Positions 28,664-37,364 are shown, counted from the stretch's first letter. The stretch: 64,000 bases of DNA from Rhizobiales bacterium Y(2018) (GCA_005502925.1 SCPD01000023.1:33524-97523), one strand, 5' to 3'. Notes: generated from the letters alone by a model not told the origin. A program made the numbers and translations.

Positions 28664-29911
28664 ATGAGCCCGAAGGAGCTGATACTCTCCGCCATCGCGC
28701 GCGATGAGGACCGCATCATCGACTTCCTGGCGCGTCTCGTGCGCGCTCCAAGTCCCAATCCGCCCGGCGACACGCGTCAGGCGATGAGTGTCATCGACGC
28801 GGAGCTTCGCCGCTTCGGCATTCCCAGCCGGCTTTTGTTCGCAAAGGATGAAATGCCGAATCTGGTGGCCGACTTCAGGGGAGCGCGTTCCGGGCCGCAT
28901 CTCGTCCTCAACGGGCATGTCGATGTATTCCCGGCCGGCGATGAGGCGGGCTGGTCGCGCTCGCCCTGGAGCGGCCTGGTGCAGGACGGCTATGTGCATG
29001 GCCGGGGCGCCGTGGACATGAAGGCCGGCACGGCCGCGCTCGTCCTGGCCTTCGCCTATTTGCATGGGCATCGCGACAGCCTCGGCGGCCGCCTCACTCT
29101 GGCGCTGGTCTCCGATGAGGAGACCGGCGGGCGTTATGGCGCCGAGTTTTTGCTCAAGGAACATTCCGAGCTGGTGCTTGGCGATTGCTATGTGAATGCC
29201 GAGCCGAGTTCCGTGGACGCGATCGAAGTGGGTGAGAAGGGTGCTGTCCATCTGCGCATCGGCATGCGCACTGCCGGCGGCCATGGTGCTTATACACATC
29301 AAAGCCCCAATGCGATCCGTCTCATGGGAGAGCTCCAGCATGATCTCAACCGGCTGCATGGCAAACGTTATGAGACTCCTGCCGATCTCGCTCCCGTCAT
29401 CACGGAGTGTCGTGCCGTCATCGACCGGCTGGTGGGCAAGGGCGGCGGTGACATCATAGATGTCGTCACCGTGAACTACGGCGCGATCAAAGGCGGCAGC
29501 AGCGCCAATGTGCTGGCGCCCGATTGCGTGCTCGAAGTCGATATCCGCATGCCGGCCGGAATGACCGGCGCGACGATCCTTGCGTCAGTGAAGGACGTGC
29601 TGGCCAAATATGAAGGCGCGTCGATGGAGGTGATCAACCTCATGGAGCCGAGCTGGTCCGACTCTCGTCATCCCATGGTTGGGCATCTGTCGCGCAATGC
29701 GGAGCGCTTCAGCAACCGCGATGTCGTTCCGGTCCTGTCGCTTGGTGCTTCCGATGCCCGGTTCTGGCGGCAGATCGGCATTCCGGGATACTCCTACGGT
29801 CCCTCGCCCGACACCATGGGGGCTCCCGACGAGGCGGTGAAAATCAGCGAGTATCTCAATATCCTCAAGGTGCACGCTCTCGCGGCCTGTGACTATCTCA
29901 GTGAGACTTGA
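28664..29911 (+). CDS. M20-family metallopeptidase (ArgE/DapE type)
   Basis: 415 aa. Zinc site motifs: NGHVDVFP (83-90) with His85 and Asp87, GRGAVDMKAG near 112 with the bridging Asp, and DEETGGRYGAEF near 152 with the Glu pair; a dimerisation lid domain follows (about 190-305). Family members hydrolyse N-acyl amino acids, N-succinyl-diaminopimelate or small peptides. It is probably in a two-gene operon with the upstream amino-acid-type binding protein, under the TetR regulator. Substrate is not determined; a peptide or N-acylated amino acid captured by the binding protein is the simplest guess. Confidence 0.88.
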   Translation: MSPKELILSAIARDEDRIIDFLARLVRAPSPNPPGDTRQAMSVIDAELRRFGIPSRLLFAKDEMPNLVADFRGARSGPHLVLNGHVDVFPAGDEAGWSRSPWSGLVQDGYVHGRGAVDMKAGTAALVLAFAYLHGHRDSLGGRLTLALVSDEETGGRYGAEFLLKEHSELVLGDCYVNAEPSSVDAIEVGEKGAVHLRIGMRTAGGHGAYTHQSPNAIRLMGELQHDLNRLHGKRYETPADLAPVITECRAVIDRLVGKGGGDIIDVVTVNYGAIKGGSSANVLAPDCVLEVDIRMPAGMTGATILASVKDVLAKYEGASMEVINLMEPSWSDSRHPMVGHLSRNAERFSNRDVVPVLSLGASDARFWRQIGIPGYSYGPSPDTMGAPDEAVKISEYLNILKVHALAACDYLSET

Positions 29912-29921
29912 GGATGTGTAT

Positions 29922-31511
29922 TCAGCTCTGCTCGTCGGGCGTCGGATGATACTGGTAGATCCAGGTCTCGGTCAGGCCCTGGCCGCCAACCTTCAGGAAA
30001 AGCCTGAGCTCGACCGGCGTCGTGCCGGTGACGGCGAGGTCGAACTGGGCGCGCCAGTGTCCGGGCACGCCATTCGGCACGGCTTCGCTGAAGACATAGG
30101 AGAAAGAGCCGCGCGAGGCCCATAGAACCACTTCTGGCTTGACGCCGAAGGGGATGTTCACCAAGGGCCCGCCCAGAAACTCGACCATGAATTTGCGCAC
30201 GCCTCTGGGCCGTGGCTGGCCCGGCTGGCCGCCATTGCCGAGGCGGGTGGCGACGCAGCGCGCCATGCTGGTCGGATAGGGCTCATCGGCGCGCCAGTGC
30301 AGGCGATAGCGGAAGCGATAGCTCGCTCCGGCCTTGGCAGGCTCTGCCGGCACCCAGGCGGCGACGATATTGTCATGGATCTCATCGTCGGTCGGCAACT
30401 CGAACAGCTGCACCGCGCCCTGGCCCCACTCATCGAGCGGCTCCACCCACAGGCTCGGCCGGCGGTCATACCTGACGCCGTCCTGATAGTGGTCGAAATT
30501 GCGGTCGCGTTGCGAAAGGCCGAAGCCGCGCGGATTCATATCCTCGAAGGACGAGTCAATGATGCGCGGCGGATTGTTGAGCGGCCGCCAGATGCGCTCG
30601 CCTTTTCCGCTCCACAGCGCGAGGCCGTCTGAATCATGCACTTCCGGCCGCCAGTCGACCAGCTCCGGCTTGCGCGTCTCGGAGAACCAATACATCGAGG
30701 TCATCGGCGCGATGCCGAGGCGGGCGATATCGGCCCTGAGAAAGAGCGCCTTCTCGACTTCCATGACGACACCCTTGTCGCGCGTCATGGCGAAGCGATA
30801 GGCGCCGGCGAGGCTGGGCCCGTCGAGCAATGCATAAACAACGACCGTGCCGTCATCGCCTGCGGGCGTCTCGAAATAGAAATGCGTGAAGCAGGGAAAT
30901 TCCTCGATGCGGTCGGGGAGCGCGATATTGACGGCGATGCCGCGGGCGGAAAGACCATATTGATAGAGCTCGCCGATGGCGCGGAAATAGGACGCGCCGA
31001 GAAAGGCGACCCAGTCGTTCCTGCGCCAGTCGAGCTTGGCCTGATCGCCGCGCCGGCTTTCCTGGAAGCGGAAACCGGCAAAACCGCTATCCTTCGGCAG
31101 CGCGCGTGCCGGACTGTCGATCGGCATCTCGAAATAAGCGGGATCGTAGATGATCTCACGCGCGCTCGTGGCCGTAACGACATGCATGCGCGCCGGCACC
31201 TGAAAATATTTGCCGAGATGGAAGAAGGTGACGGGGAAGGTGCCCGGCCCGTCGGCGAACAAAGCGCGGCCCGTATCGAACCTGATCTGGCCATGCGCCT
31301 GATAGTCGATGCGGTTGAGAATGTCGCGCGGCGGCGCGGGGGGCGCGACATAGGGCGTGCCGGCCAGACGCCTTGCCTCGTCGATGAGCGTGGCGAAGGA
31401 GAAGCTGCTTTCGGCGCCGAATTTCAGGCCATTCGCAGCATGGGCGTTGACCGGAAAGCCGAAGGCGACCGCGGTCGCGCCTGCCGCCAGGAAGTCACGA
31501 CGATTCATCAT
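29922..31511 (-). CDS. Periplasmic glucan biosynthesis protein, OpgD/MdoG-like
   Basis: 529 aa, MdoG family. The Tat signal is evident: MMNRRDFLAAG followed by a hydrophobic stretch and NAHA-ANG. The frame could start at 31553, but the Tat motif favours 31511 or 31508. The mature protein carries the family's beta-sandwich pattern: FDTGRALFADGPGTFPVTFFHLG, FLGASYFRAIGELYQYGLSARGIA and ESFEDM-like NPRGFGL. OpgD/OpgG act in the periplasm on osmoregulated beta-1,2 glucan backbones; Tat export with RR is typical of OpgD. No OpgH glucosyltransferase is adjacent. It lies 83 bases downstream of the Anbu gene on the same strand and may be the tail of that operon. Confidence 0.87.
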   Translation of the reverse strand: MMNRRDFLAAGATAVAFGFPVNAHAANGLKFGAESSFSFATLIDEARRLAGTPYVAPPAPPRDILNRIDYQAHGQIRFDTGRALFADGPGTFPVTFFHLGKYFQVPARMHVVTATSAREIIYDPAYFEMPIDSPARALPKDSGFAGFRFQESRRGDQAKLDWRRNDWVAFLGASYFRAIGELYQYGLSARGIAVNIALPDRIEEFPCFTHFYFETPAGDDGTVVVYALLDGPSLAGAYRFAMTRDKGVVMEVEKALFLRADIARLGIAPMTSMYWFSETRKPELVDWRPEVHDSDGLALWSGKGERIWRPLNNPPRIIDSSFEDMNPRGFGLSQRDRNFDHYQDGVRYDRRPSLWVEPLDEWGQGAVQLFELPTDDEIHDNIVAAWVPAEPAKAGASYRFRYRLHWRADEPYPTSMARCVATRLGNGGQPGQPRPRGVRKFMVEFLGGPLVNIPFGVKPEVVLWASRGSFSYVFSEAVPNGVPGHWRAQFDLAVTGTTPVELRLFLKVGGQGLTETWIYQYHPTPDEQS

Positions 31512-31594
31512 GACTGAAGGATATCCCTCTTGTCGTTTTGGCGAGCTAGACATAGCGATCTGACGCCGTGCCGCAAATTAGGAAACCGTAATGA

Positions 31595-32332
31595 TCAGAT
31601 ATCGAATTCGTCGATGGCGCTGAAGGCCTGGCGCAGGGCCTTGCCCCAATCTGTCGACAGCTTGTGGAAATAGGGATCGTCGCGCTCGATGCGTCTTATG
31701 CGTTCAAGCTTGAGCATGTCCTTCTCATAGACGAGGAGGTCAATCGGCATGCCGACGCTCAAGTTGGACCGGATGGTGGAATCGAAGGACAGCAGCACGA
31801 GCTTCGCCGCTTCGCCGAGCCGCATATTCCGGTCGCTCACCCGGTCGAGAATGGGCTTGCCGTATTTGTGCTCACCGATCTGCAGGAACGGCGTGTCGGC
31901 GGTGGCCTCGATGAAATTGCCGGCCGAATAGATCTGGAACATCCGGGGCGGTTCGGCGCCGATCTGACCGGCGAACAGGAAGCTCGCCGAGAATGTGTCT
32001 TCCGACTGGAACAGCTGGCCGTCATCGCTCTTCTGCACGTCGCGCACCGCGCGGCCGACGATCTGGGCGGCCTGGAACATCGTCTTGGCACTGAACAGGT
32101 TGTCGACGGCGCCGCGCTTGCGCAGGGACAGCGTTCCTTCGGTGAGAAGGCTGACGACGGCCTGGGTGGTGGCGAGATTGCCGGAGGTGGCGAGCGCAAA
32201 GGCCCGCTTGCCCGGCTGCGACCAGTTATGCAGCTTCCTGAAGGTCGCGATATTGTCGAGACCCGCATTGGTGCGCGTATCGGCTGCCAGGACGAAACCG
32301 TCCTTCATCAGCAATCCCACGCAATAGGTCAT
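31595..32332 (-). CDS. Anbu, ancestral beta-type proteasome subunit
   Basis: 245 aa Ntn-hydrolase of the 20S proteasome/HslV superfamily. The second residue is Thr (MTYCVGLL), so removal of Met exposes the catalytic Thr1; Asp17 (AADTRT) and a Lys at mature position 32 (FRKLH) match the proteasome active site. There is no propeptide. Length and the long C-terminal part (about 185-245, DLLVYEKDMLKLERIRRI) fit Anbu instead of HslV (about 175 aa). Anbu forms open ring or spiral assemblies and its substrate is unknown. It follows transglutaminase, alpha-E and ATP-grasp genes, which is the conserved Anbu neighbourhood. No HslU or other unfoldase is nearby. Confidence 0.9.
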   Translation of the reverse strand: MTYCVGLLMKDGFVLAADTRTNAGLDNIATFRKLHNWSQPGKRAFALATSGNLATTQAVVSLLTEGTLSLRKRGAVDNLFSAKTMFQAAQIVGRAVRDVQKSDDGQLFQSEDTFSASFLFAGQIGAEPPRMFQIYSAGNFIEATADTPFLQIGEHKYGKPILDRVSDRNMRLGEAAKLVLLSFDSTIRSNLSVGMPIDLLVYEKDMLKLERIRRIERDDPYFHKLSTDWGKALRQAFSAIDEFDI

Positions 32333-32351
32333 TGGGCACTCCTGGATATTC

Positions 32352-33161
32352 TCACTGCTCGGCGGGCTGGACCAGAACCGAGACCGTCATATTTTCGGTC
32401 TCACCGCCACGCCGGCTGCCGCGTACAGGCACTACACCTTGCGCGTCAAGACCTGTCGCCACGCGCACATAATCGGCGGTCGGGCATTTGCAGTTCGCCG
32501 CATCGAACCCCACCCAGCCGAGCTGCGGGACGAGTGCCTCGGCCCAGGCATGGCTTGCCGTTGCGGGAAGGGCGCCGTCGGTGACGAGATAGCCGGTGAC
32601 ATAGCGCCCGGGAATACCGATGAGCCTCAGAATCGAAAGCATCGCATGGGCATGATCCTGGCAGACGCCCTTGCCGTCGGCCAAAGCCTGGGCGGCTGTC
32701 GTATGGTAATGCGTCGCGCCGATTTCATAGGCGATGCGGGCATGGACCTCGCCCATGATCGCATGGATAAGATCGAGCGGCTTGAACTGCCGGGCCTGTG
32801 CGGCTTGCGCGATGTCGGCGAGTTCCGGGCTGGGCTCCGTGGCGTCGGTCTGGCGCAGAAAGACATTGTCGGGTGACGGACAGATAAGCCCGCGCACCAC
32901 GCCCGCCGCATCCTCGACCTCGACGACGCCCTCGGCGACCACCGTCACATGATCATGGGCGCCTTGCGAAGTGACGACATGCACCTGGTTGCCGAAGCCG
33001 TCGCGATAGGTGAGGGCGTTGTCGATGCCGGGCGCTTCGATCTTCCACGCTTGCACTTTCTGGGTCGCGAAACTGGCGGGCGTCAGATGCAGCCGCTGGA
33101 TCGACGAGCGGACATTCGTCTCATAATCATATTTCGTCTCGTGGCGGATATGAAGCTTCAT
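32352..33161 (-). CDS. Transglutaminase-family protein of the Anbu cluster
   Basis: 269 aa. An N-terminal beta domain (about 1-85, beginning MKLHIRHETKYDYE) typical of bacterial transglutaminase-like proteins is followed by the catalytic core: Cys167 in GKGVCQDHAH, His204 in ASHAWAE and Asp220 in GFDAANCK. These give a complete Cys-His-Asp triad, so the protein should be an active amidase, peptidase or transamidase. Its start overlaps the end of the alpha-E gene by 4 bases and Anbu follows 19 bases later. No export signal: it should work in the cytoplasm with its partners. Confidence 0.9.
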   Translation of the reverse strand: MKLHIRHETKYDYETNVRSSIQRLHLTPASFATQKVQAWKIEAPGIDNALTYRDGFGNQVHVVTSQGAHDHVTVVAEGVVEVEDAAGVVRGLICPSPDNVFLRQTDATEPSPELADIAQAAQARQFKPLDLIHAIMGEVHARIAYEIGATHYHTTAAQALADGKGVCQDHAHAMLSILRLIGIPGRYVTGYLVTDGALPATASHAWAEALVPQLGWVGFDAANCKCPTADYVRVATGLDAQGVVPVRGSRRGGETENMTVSVLVQPAEQ

Positions 33162-34105
33162 GGGAAATTATAGGTCTGCGCGATCTGAGCGGCGATCCGG
33201 TTGTTGGCGTTGACGAAGTCCTGCAGGAATTCGTGCAGCCCGCTCTGGAAGATGTCGTCCATATTGCCGGCCTTCAGGCGGGCATAGAGTTCCGCCGCCT
33301 CGTTCTGGCACTCATAACGCTGCCCATACACTTCACCCAGGCCGTTGAGCGAGCGGGTGAGCCATTGATAGCAGAAGATGAGCGAGCGCGGCATTTCTTC
33401 GCGAAGGATCAGGAACTCCGCCACCAGCCATGGCCTGTAGGTGCTGTCGCGATAGAACCAGCGATAGGCGCGATGCGCCGAGACCGAGCGCAGCACCGTC
33501 GACCATTGCTGGATGTCGACATCGGAGCCGACATCACTGGGTTTCGGCAGCAGGATGTAATATTTGACGTCGAGGATGCGCGCGGTGTTGTCGGCGCGTT
33601 CGACGAAGGTGCCGAGCTGGCTGAAGTAATAGGTGTCGTGCCGGAGCATGGTGCCGAGCAGTGCGCCGCGGAACACCATGGCGCGCTGCTTGATCCAGTC
33701 GAGAAAGCCGGGCAGCCGGTCGGGGCCGATCGAACCCGGGGTTATCTGTGAATATTCATTCCACGTGCCGTTGAGACTTTCCCACACATCGCGGGTGAGT
33801 GCGGTGCGCACGGCGCGGCCATTGTTGCGCGCCGTCCTCAGGCAGGTGCGTACGCTCGAGGGATTGTCGTCGTCGAACAGCAGATGGTGGATGATCTCGG
33901 GCGTGGTGATGTCCTTGTGCTTGGCGAAATAGCTCGCCTCGCAGGCGGCGCTGGTGAGCGTCGAGAGCCATTCGTCGCGATGGCCCTCGATGGCGCGCGG
34001 CATCAAAGAGATGCGGTAGCCCACTTCGAGAAGGCGCGCCATGTTCTCGGCCCGCTCGACATAGCGTGACAGCCAGAACAGTGAGGCGGCGGTGCGGCCG
34101 AGCAT
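33158..34105 (-). CDS. Alpha-E domain protein of the Anbu cluster
   Basis: 315 aa, almost entirely alpha-helical, matching the 'bacterial domain of unknown function alpha-E' family. Recognisable pieces are MLGRTAASLFWLSRYVERAENMARLLE-type N-terminus, SSVRTCLRTARNNGRAVR in the middle and FVERADNTARILDVKYY; the repeated ERAxNxAR pattern (near residues 17 and 167) suggests internal duplication. Biochemical role unknown; the family nearly always accompanies a circularly permuted ATP-grasp and a transglutaminase. Its start overlaps the ATP-grasp stop by one base, and its end overlaps the transglutaminase by 4. Confidence 0.9.
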   Translation of the reverse strand: MLGRTAASLFWLSRYVERAENMARLLEVGYRISLMPRAIEGHRDEWLSTLTSAACEASYFAKHKDITTPEIIHHLLFDDDNPSSVRTCLRTARNNGRAVRTALTRDVWESLNGTWNEYSQITPGSIGPDRLPGFLDWIKQRAMVFRGALLGTMLRHDTYYFSQLGTFVERADNTARILDVKYYILLPKPSDVGSDVDIQQWSTVLRSVSAHRAYRWFYRDSTYRPWLVAEFLILREEMPRSLIFCYQWLTRSLNGLGEVYGQRYECQNEAAELYARLKAGNMDDIFQSGLHEFLQDFVNANNRIAAQIAQTYNFP

Positions 34106-35520
34106 CAGTCCTCCAACACCCAGGTGTCTTTCGTGCCCCCGCCCTGGCTCGAATTGACGACGAGCGAGCCGTCTTTCAGGGCTACGCGCGTGAGCCCGCC
34201 GGGCGTGATGCGGATGCGATCGCCGGTGAGCACGAAGGGGCGCAGATCGATATGGCGCGACGCCACGCCGGAGCCTGTGAAAGTCGGCGAGGCGGACAGC
34301 GCCAGCGTCGGCTGGGCAATGTAGTTTTTAGGATTGGCCTTCAACCGGGCGCGGAATTCCTCGATCTCACGCGAAGAAGACGTCGGCCCGACCAGCATGC
34401 CGTAGCCGCCCGAGCCATGCACTTCCTTGACCACCAGCTCGGCCAGGTGATCGAGCACATATTTGAGGGCTTGCGGCTCGCCGCAGCGCCAGGTCGGTAC
34501 GTTCTTCAGGAGCGGCTTCTCGCCGGTATAGAACTCGATGACATCGGGAATATAGGTATAGATCGACTTGTCGTCGGCGATGCCGGTGCCCGGTGCATTG
34601 ACGAGGGTGACACGGCCGGCGCGATAGAGATCGAACAGGCCCGGCACGCCAAGCGCGGAATCGGGACGGAAGGTGAGGGGATCGATGAAGGCATCGTCGA
34701 TCCGGCGGTAGACGACATCGACGCGTTTCGGCTCCTGGGTGGTGCGCATATAGAGATGACTGCCTTCGACGAAGAGATCGGACCCTTCGCAGAGCTCGAC
34801 CCCCATCTCGTCGGCGAGAAACGCATGTTCGAAGAAGGCCGAGTTGTGGATACCGGGCGTCAGCAGGACGACGGTCGGCTCGCCCTTGCAGCCGGATGGC
34901 GCCACGCTCTCGAGCGTGCTGCGCAACATCGCGGGGTAGTTTTCGACCGGCGCCACGCGGTGGCGTTTGAACAGGTCGGGAAACAGGAACATCATCGCTT
35001 CCCGGTCTTCCAGCATGTAGGAAACGCCGGAGGGTGTGCGGCAATTGTCCTCGAGCACGTAGAATTCGGTTTCGCTCACCCTGACGATATCGACGCCGAT
35101 GATATGGGCATAGACTCCGCGCGGCGGCGTCAGGCCCACCATTTGCGGGACGAAGGCGGAATTCTGCAGGATGATGTCTTGCGGGATGCGCCCGGCGCGC
35201 AGGATCTCCTGGCGATGATAGAGATCATGTAGAAACGCGTTGAGCGCCCTGACGCGCTGCTCGATGCCGATGGTGAGCCGGCGCCATTCCATGGCGGAGA
35301 AGACGCGTGGAATGATGTCGAAGGGGATGAGGCGTTCCGAGGCCTCTTCGGCGCCATAGACGGCGAAGGTGATGCCGAGACGGCGGAAGATGCCTTCGGC
35401 TTCCTTGAGGGCGCGCTCGACATGCGCCGTTCCAAGTGAGCCGACCCAGTCGTGGATCTGCGCATAGGGGCCACGGACGGAACCGTCCGGATTCAACATT
35501 TCGTTGAAGATACTCCCCAT
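34105..35520 (-). CDS. Circularly permuted type 2 ATP-grasp protein of the Anbu cluster
   Basis: 471 aa from the ATG at 35520, which has an excellent GAGGAGGT ribosome site; an in-frame start 11 codons earlier is less likely. Family of circularly permuted ATP-grasp proteins (old DUF404/DUF407). Visible motifs include RVSETEFYVLEDNCRTPSGVS (split here as ETEFYVLEDN and CRTPSGVSY), VVLLTPGIHNSAFFEH, NAPGTGIADDK and VVKEVHGSGGYGMLVGP, the last being the nucleotide-binding glycine region. ATP-grasp enzymes typically form amide or peptide bonds through acyl-phosphates, so this is the likely peptide-bond-forming member of the cluster; a reaction has not been assigned by sequence. First gene of the operon. 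Confidence 0.9.
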   Translation of the reverse strand: MGSIFNEMLNPDGSVRGPYAQIHDWVGSLGTAHVERALKEAEGIFRRLGITFAVYGAEEASERLIPFDIIPRVFSAMEWRRLTIGIEQRVRALNAFLHDLYHRQEILRAGRIPQDIILQNSAFVPQMVGLTPPRGVYAHIIGVDIVRVSETEFYVLEDNCRTPSGVSYMLEDREAMMFLFPDLFKRHRVAPVENYPAMLRSTLESVAPSGCKGEPTVVLLTPGIHNSAFFEHAFLADEMGVELCEGSDLFVEGSHLYMRTTQEPKRVDVVYRRIDDAFIDPLTFRPDSALGVPGLFDLYRAGRVTLVNAPGTGIADDKSIYTYIPDVIEFYTGEKPLLKNVPTWRCGEPQALKYVLDHLAELVVKEVHGSGGYGMLVGPTSSSREIEEFRARLKANPKNYIAQPTLALSASPTFTGSGVASRHIDLRPFVLTGDRIRITPGGLTRVALKDGSLVVNSSQGGGTKDTWVLED

Positions 35521-35544
35521 CGACCTCCTCAGAGCGGCGGCTCT

Positions 35545-35653
35545 GGCGCGCAACCCGGCGAAGTGGAATCACTTCGCCGAAAAGGATTCGCGCCAAATCA
35601 ATATGCCGGAGCAAATCCTTATCGCCAGTCTTCAACTTTGGCGGGATTTGCTC
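35545..35653. repeat. Composite RIME-like element, copy 2 (stem-covarying)
   Basis: Hairpin 2-type at 35545-35594: outer GGCGCG...CC against GGATTCGCGCC (9 of 11 paired), inner CGGCGAAGTG/CACTTCGCCG perfect, AAAA bulge on the 3' side. After 14 bases, hairpin 1-type at 35609-35653: outer GAGCAAATCC/GGATTTGCTC, the same TTAT bulge, inner CGCCA/TGGCG. Relative to copy 1 the outer stem sequences differ on both sides but remain complementary. Confidence 0.8.
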
Positions 35654-35750
35654 TGGATGCTGCACTGCAATAGTGGGATGAAATTCGGCGTCATGCAACT
35701 GTTTCATGACAGGTTTGCTTATTCCTCAGGCTTTGTGGCATAGTCAGGCC

Positions 35751-35855
35751 ATGTGTTTTCGCATCACAGCCACTGGCGAGTGTCTTCCAGCAGGGTCGCG
35801 CACCCTGAAGGAGGAGATGCTGCTGCACTGTGCCCGCATCGGTTATAAGCCGTAA
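35751..35855 (+). CDS. Possible 34-residue micro-protein
   Basis: ATG at 35751, stop at 35853-35855. The product has three Cys, a basic centre (GSRTLKEE) and ends ARIGYKP. There is only a poor ribosome site upstream (CAGG). Codon choice does not look random, but the ORF is short and there is no homology that I recognise. Listed as a candidate only; it could equally be part of the leader of the aminotransferase operon that begins 66 bases later. Confidence 0.25.
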   Translation: MCFRITATGECLPAGSRTLKEEMLLHCARIGYKP

Positions 35856-35921
35856 GCAAACGTCATTTCCCACCGCTGCCAACGGCCTAGCGCCGCCCCG
35901 AAGCTATTCTGGAGATGACTT

Positions 35922-37307
35922 ATGACCGTTCTTGCCAAGAACCTGAATATCGCCGAACTCGTCGCGCGCGACACCGCGCATCACTTTCATCCCTTTACCG
36001 ACCATAACGCCTTCCATGCCGAAGGCGGCGCCCGGGTCATTACCCAGGCCGATGGCGTTTGGATCTGGGACGCCAAGGGCAACAAGCTGCTCGACGGCAT
36101 GGCCGGCCTGTGGTGCGTGAATGTCGGCTATGGCCGCAAGGAGCTGGCCGAGGTCGCCTACCGGCAGATGCTCGATCTTCCCTATTACAACACGTTCTTC
36201 AAGACGACGACGGTGCCGACCACCGAGCTCGCCGCCAAGATCTCGGCCAATATGCCGGAGCGCTTCAAGCACATCTTCTTCGTGAATTCGGGCTCGGAAG
36301 CCAATGACACGATCGTGCGCTTCGTGCGCCATTACTGGAAGCTGATGGGCAAGCCCTATCGCTCCCAGATCATCGGCCGCCGCCGCGGCTATCACGGCTC
36401 GACTATGATCGCCGCCAGCATGGGCGGCATGGAGGGCATGCACGGGCAGGGCGGCCTGCCGCTTCCCGGCTTCCACCATGTCCAGCAGCCTTACTGGTAT
36501 GATTTCGGCCGCGACCTGACGCCGGATCAATTCGGCCTCGAAGCCGCCGCCGATCTCGAGAAGAAGATCCTCGAGCTGGGACCTGAGAATGTCGCGGCCT
36601 TCATCGGCGAGCCGATCCAGGGGGCGGCGGGGGTCCTCATCCCGCCCAAGACCTATTGGCCGGAAGTGCAGAAGATCTGCCGCAAGTACGGCGTTCTCCT
36701 CATCGCCGACGAGGTCATTTGCGGCTTCGGCCGAACCGGCAACTGGTGGGGTTTCGAGACCCTGGGCTTCGAGCCGGATATCGTCGCCATGGCCAAGGGC
36801 CTGTCCTCCGGTTATCAGCCGATCGGCGCCGTCGCCTTTTCCGACCGGCTCATCAAGGACTTCTTCGACAAGGGCGAGGAGTTCTATCACGGCATGACCT
36901 ATGCCGGTCATCCGGTGGCCGCCGCCGTTGCGCTGAAGAACCTCGAAATCATCGAGGAGGAGAAGCTGGTCGAGCGAGTCAAGGAATATGGCAGCTATTT
37001 CGCCGAGGGCCTCAGATCGCTCAACGACCACCCGATCGTGGGCGAGACCCGGTCCGTCGGCCTGATCGGCGCCATCGAGATTGCCAAGGACAAGAAGACA
37101 CGCGCCCGTTTCGACAAGCCTGGACGGGTCGGCACGCTTTGCCGCGACCACTGCTTCAATAATGGGCTCATCATGCGGGCCTGCTGGGACACGATGGTGC
37201 TGGCGCCGCCCTTCGTCATCAGCAAGAAGGAGATCGATGAGATGGTGCGCCTGGCGCGTATCGCCCTCGACAAGACCTACCAGGACGTAAGGGCCGAAAT
37301 GGCCTGA
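35922..37307 (+). CDS. Class III aminotransferase, putrescine/polyamine--pyruvate type (SpuC-like)
   Basis: 461 aa omega-aminotransferase (fold type I PLP). PLP lysine Lys292 in AMAKGLSSGYQP, cofactor Asp263 in IADEVICGFGRTG, phosphate-binding NSGSEAND (122-129), and HHFHPFTDHN near 20 typical of the SpuC/YgjG-like group that moves the terminal amine of putrescine, cadaverine or spermidine to pyruvate. Followed by a Pot-type polyamine importer and agmatinase, which strongly supports a polyamine role. Related enzymes use beta-alanine or taurine, so the amine is not certain. Confidence 0.9.
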   Translation: MTVLAKNLNIAELVARDTAHHFHPFTDHNAFHAEGGARVITQADGVWIWDAKGNKLLDGMAGLWCVNVGYGRKELAEVAYRQMLDLPYYNTFFKTTTVPTTELAAKISANMPERFKHIFFVNSGSEANDTIVRFVRHYWKLMGKPYRSQIIGRRRGYHGSTMIAASMGGMEGMHGQGGLPLPGFHHVQQPYWYDFGRDLTPDQFGLEAAADLEKKILELGPENVAAFIGEPIQGAAGVLIPPKTYWPEVQKICRKYGVLLIADEVICGFGRTGNWWGFETLGFEPDIVAMAKGLSSGYQPIGAVAFSDRLIKDFFDKGEEFYHGMTYAGHPVAAAVALKNLEIIEEEKLVERVKEYGSYFAEGLRSLNDHPIVGETRSVGLIGAIEIAKDKKTRARFDKPGRVGTLCRDHCFNNGLIMRACWDTMVLAPPFVISKKEIDEMVRLARIALDKTYQDVRAEMA

Positions 37308-37338
37308 AGTCTTGATGCGAATTAATATTGAATGGGGC

Positions 37339-37364
37339 CTGTCCCGGGCATAGGCTCGGGACAG
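37339..37364 (+). terminator. Stem-loop between aminotransferase and potF-like genes
   Basis: CTGTCCCG (37339-37346) pairs with CGGGACAG (37357-37364) around a 10-base loop. It lies 31 bases after the aminotransferase stop, without a clear U-run. It could be a weak terminator or a processing site between the enzyme and transporter genes. Confidence 0.5.

Larger units (their letters stand above)
35521..35921. other. 400-base gap between divergent Anbu cluster and polyamine genes
   Basis: Holds the ribosome site of the ATP-grasp gene, a full composite palindromic repeat (35545-35653), a possible micro-ORF (35751-35855) and presumably two divergent promoters. No larger gene is credible here. 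Confidence 0.6.
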
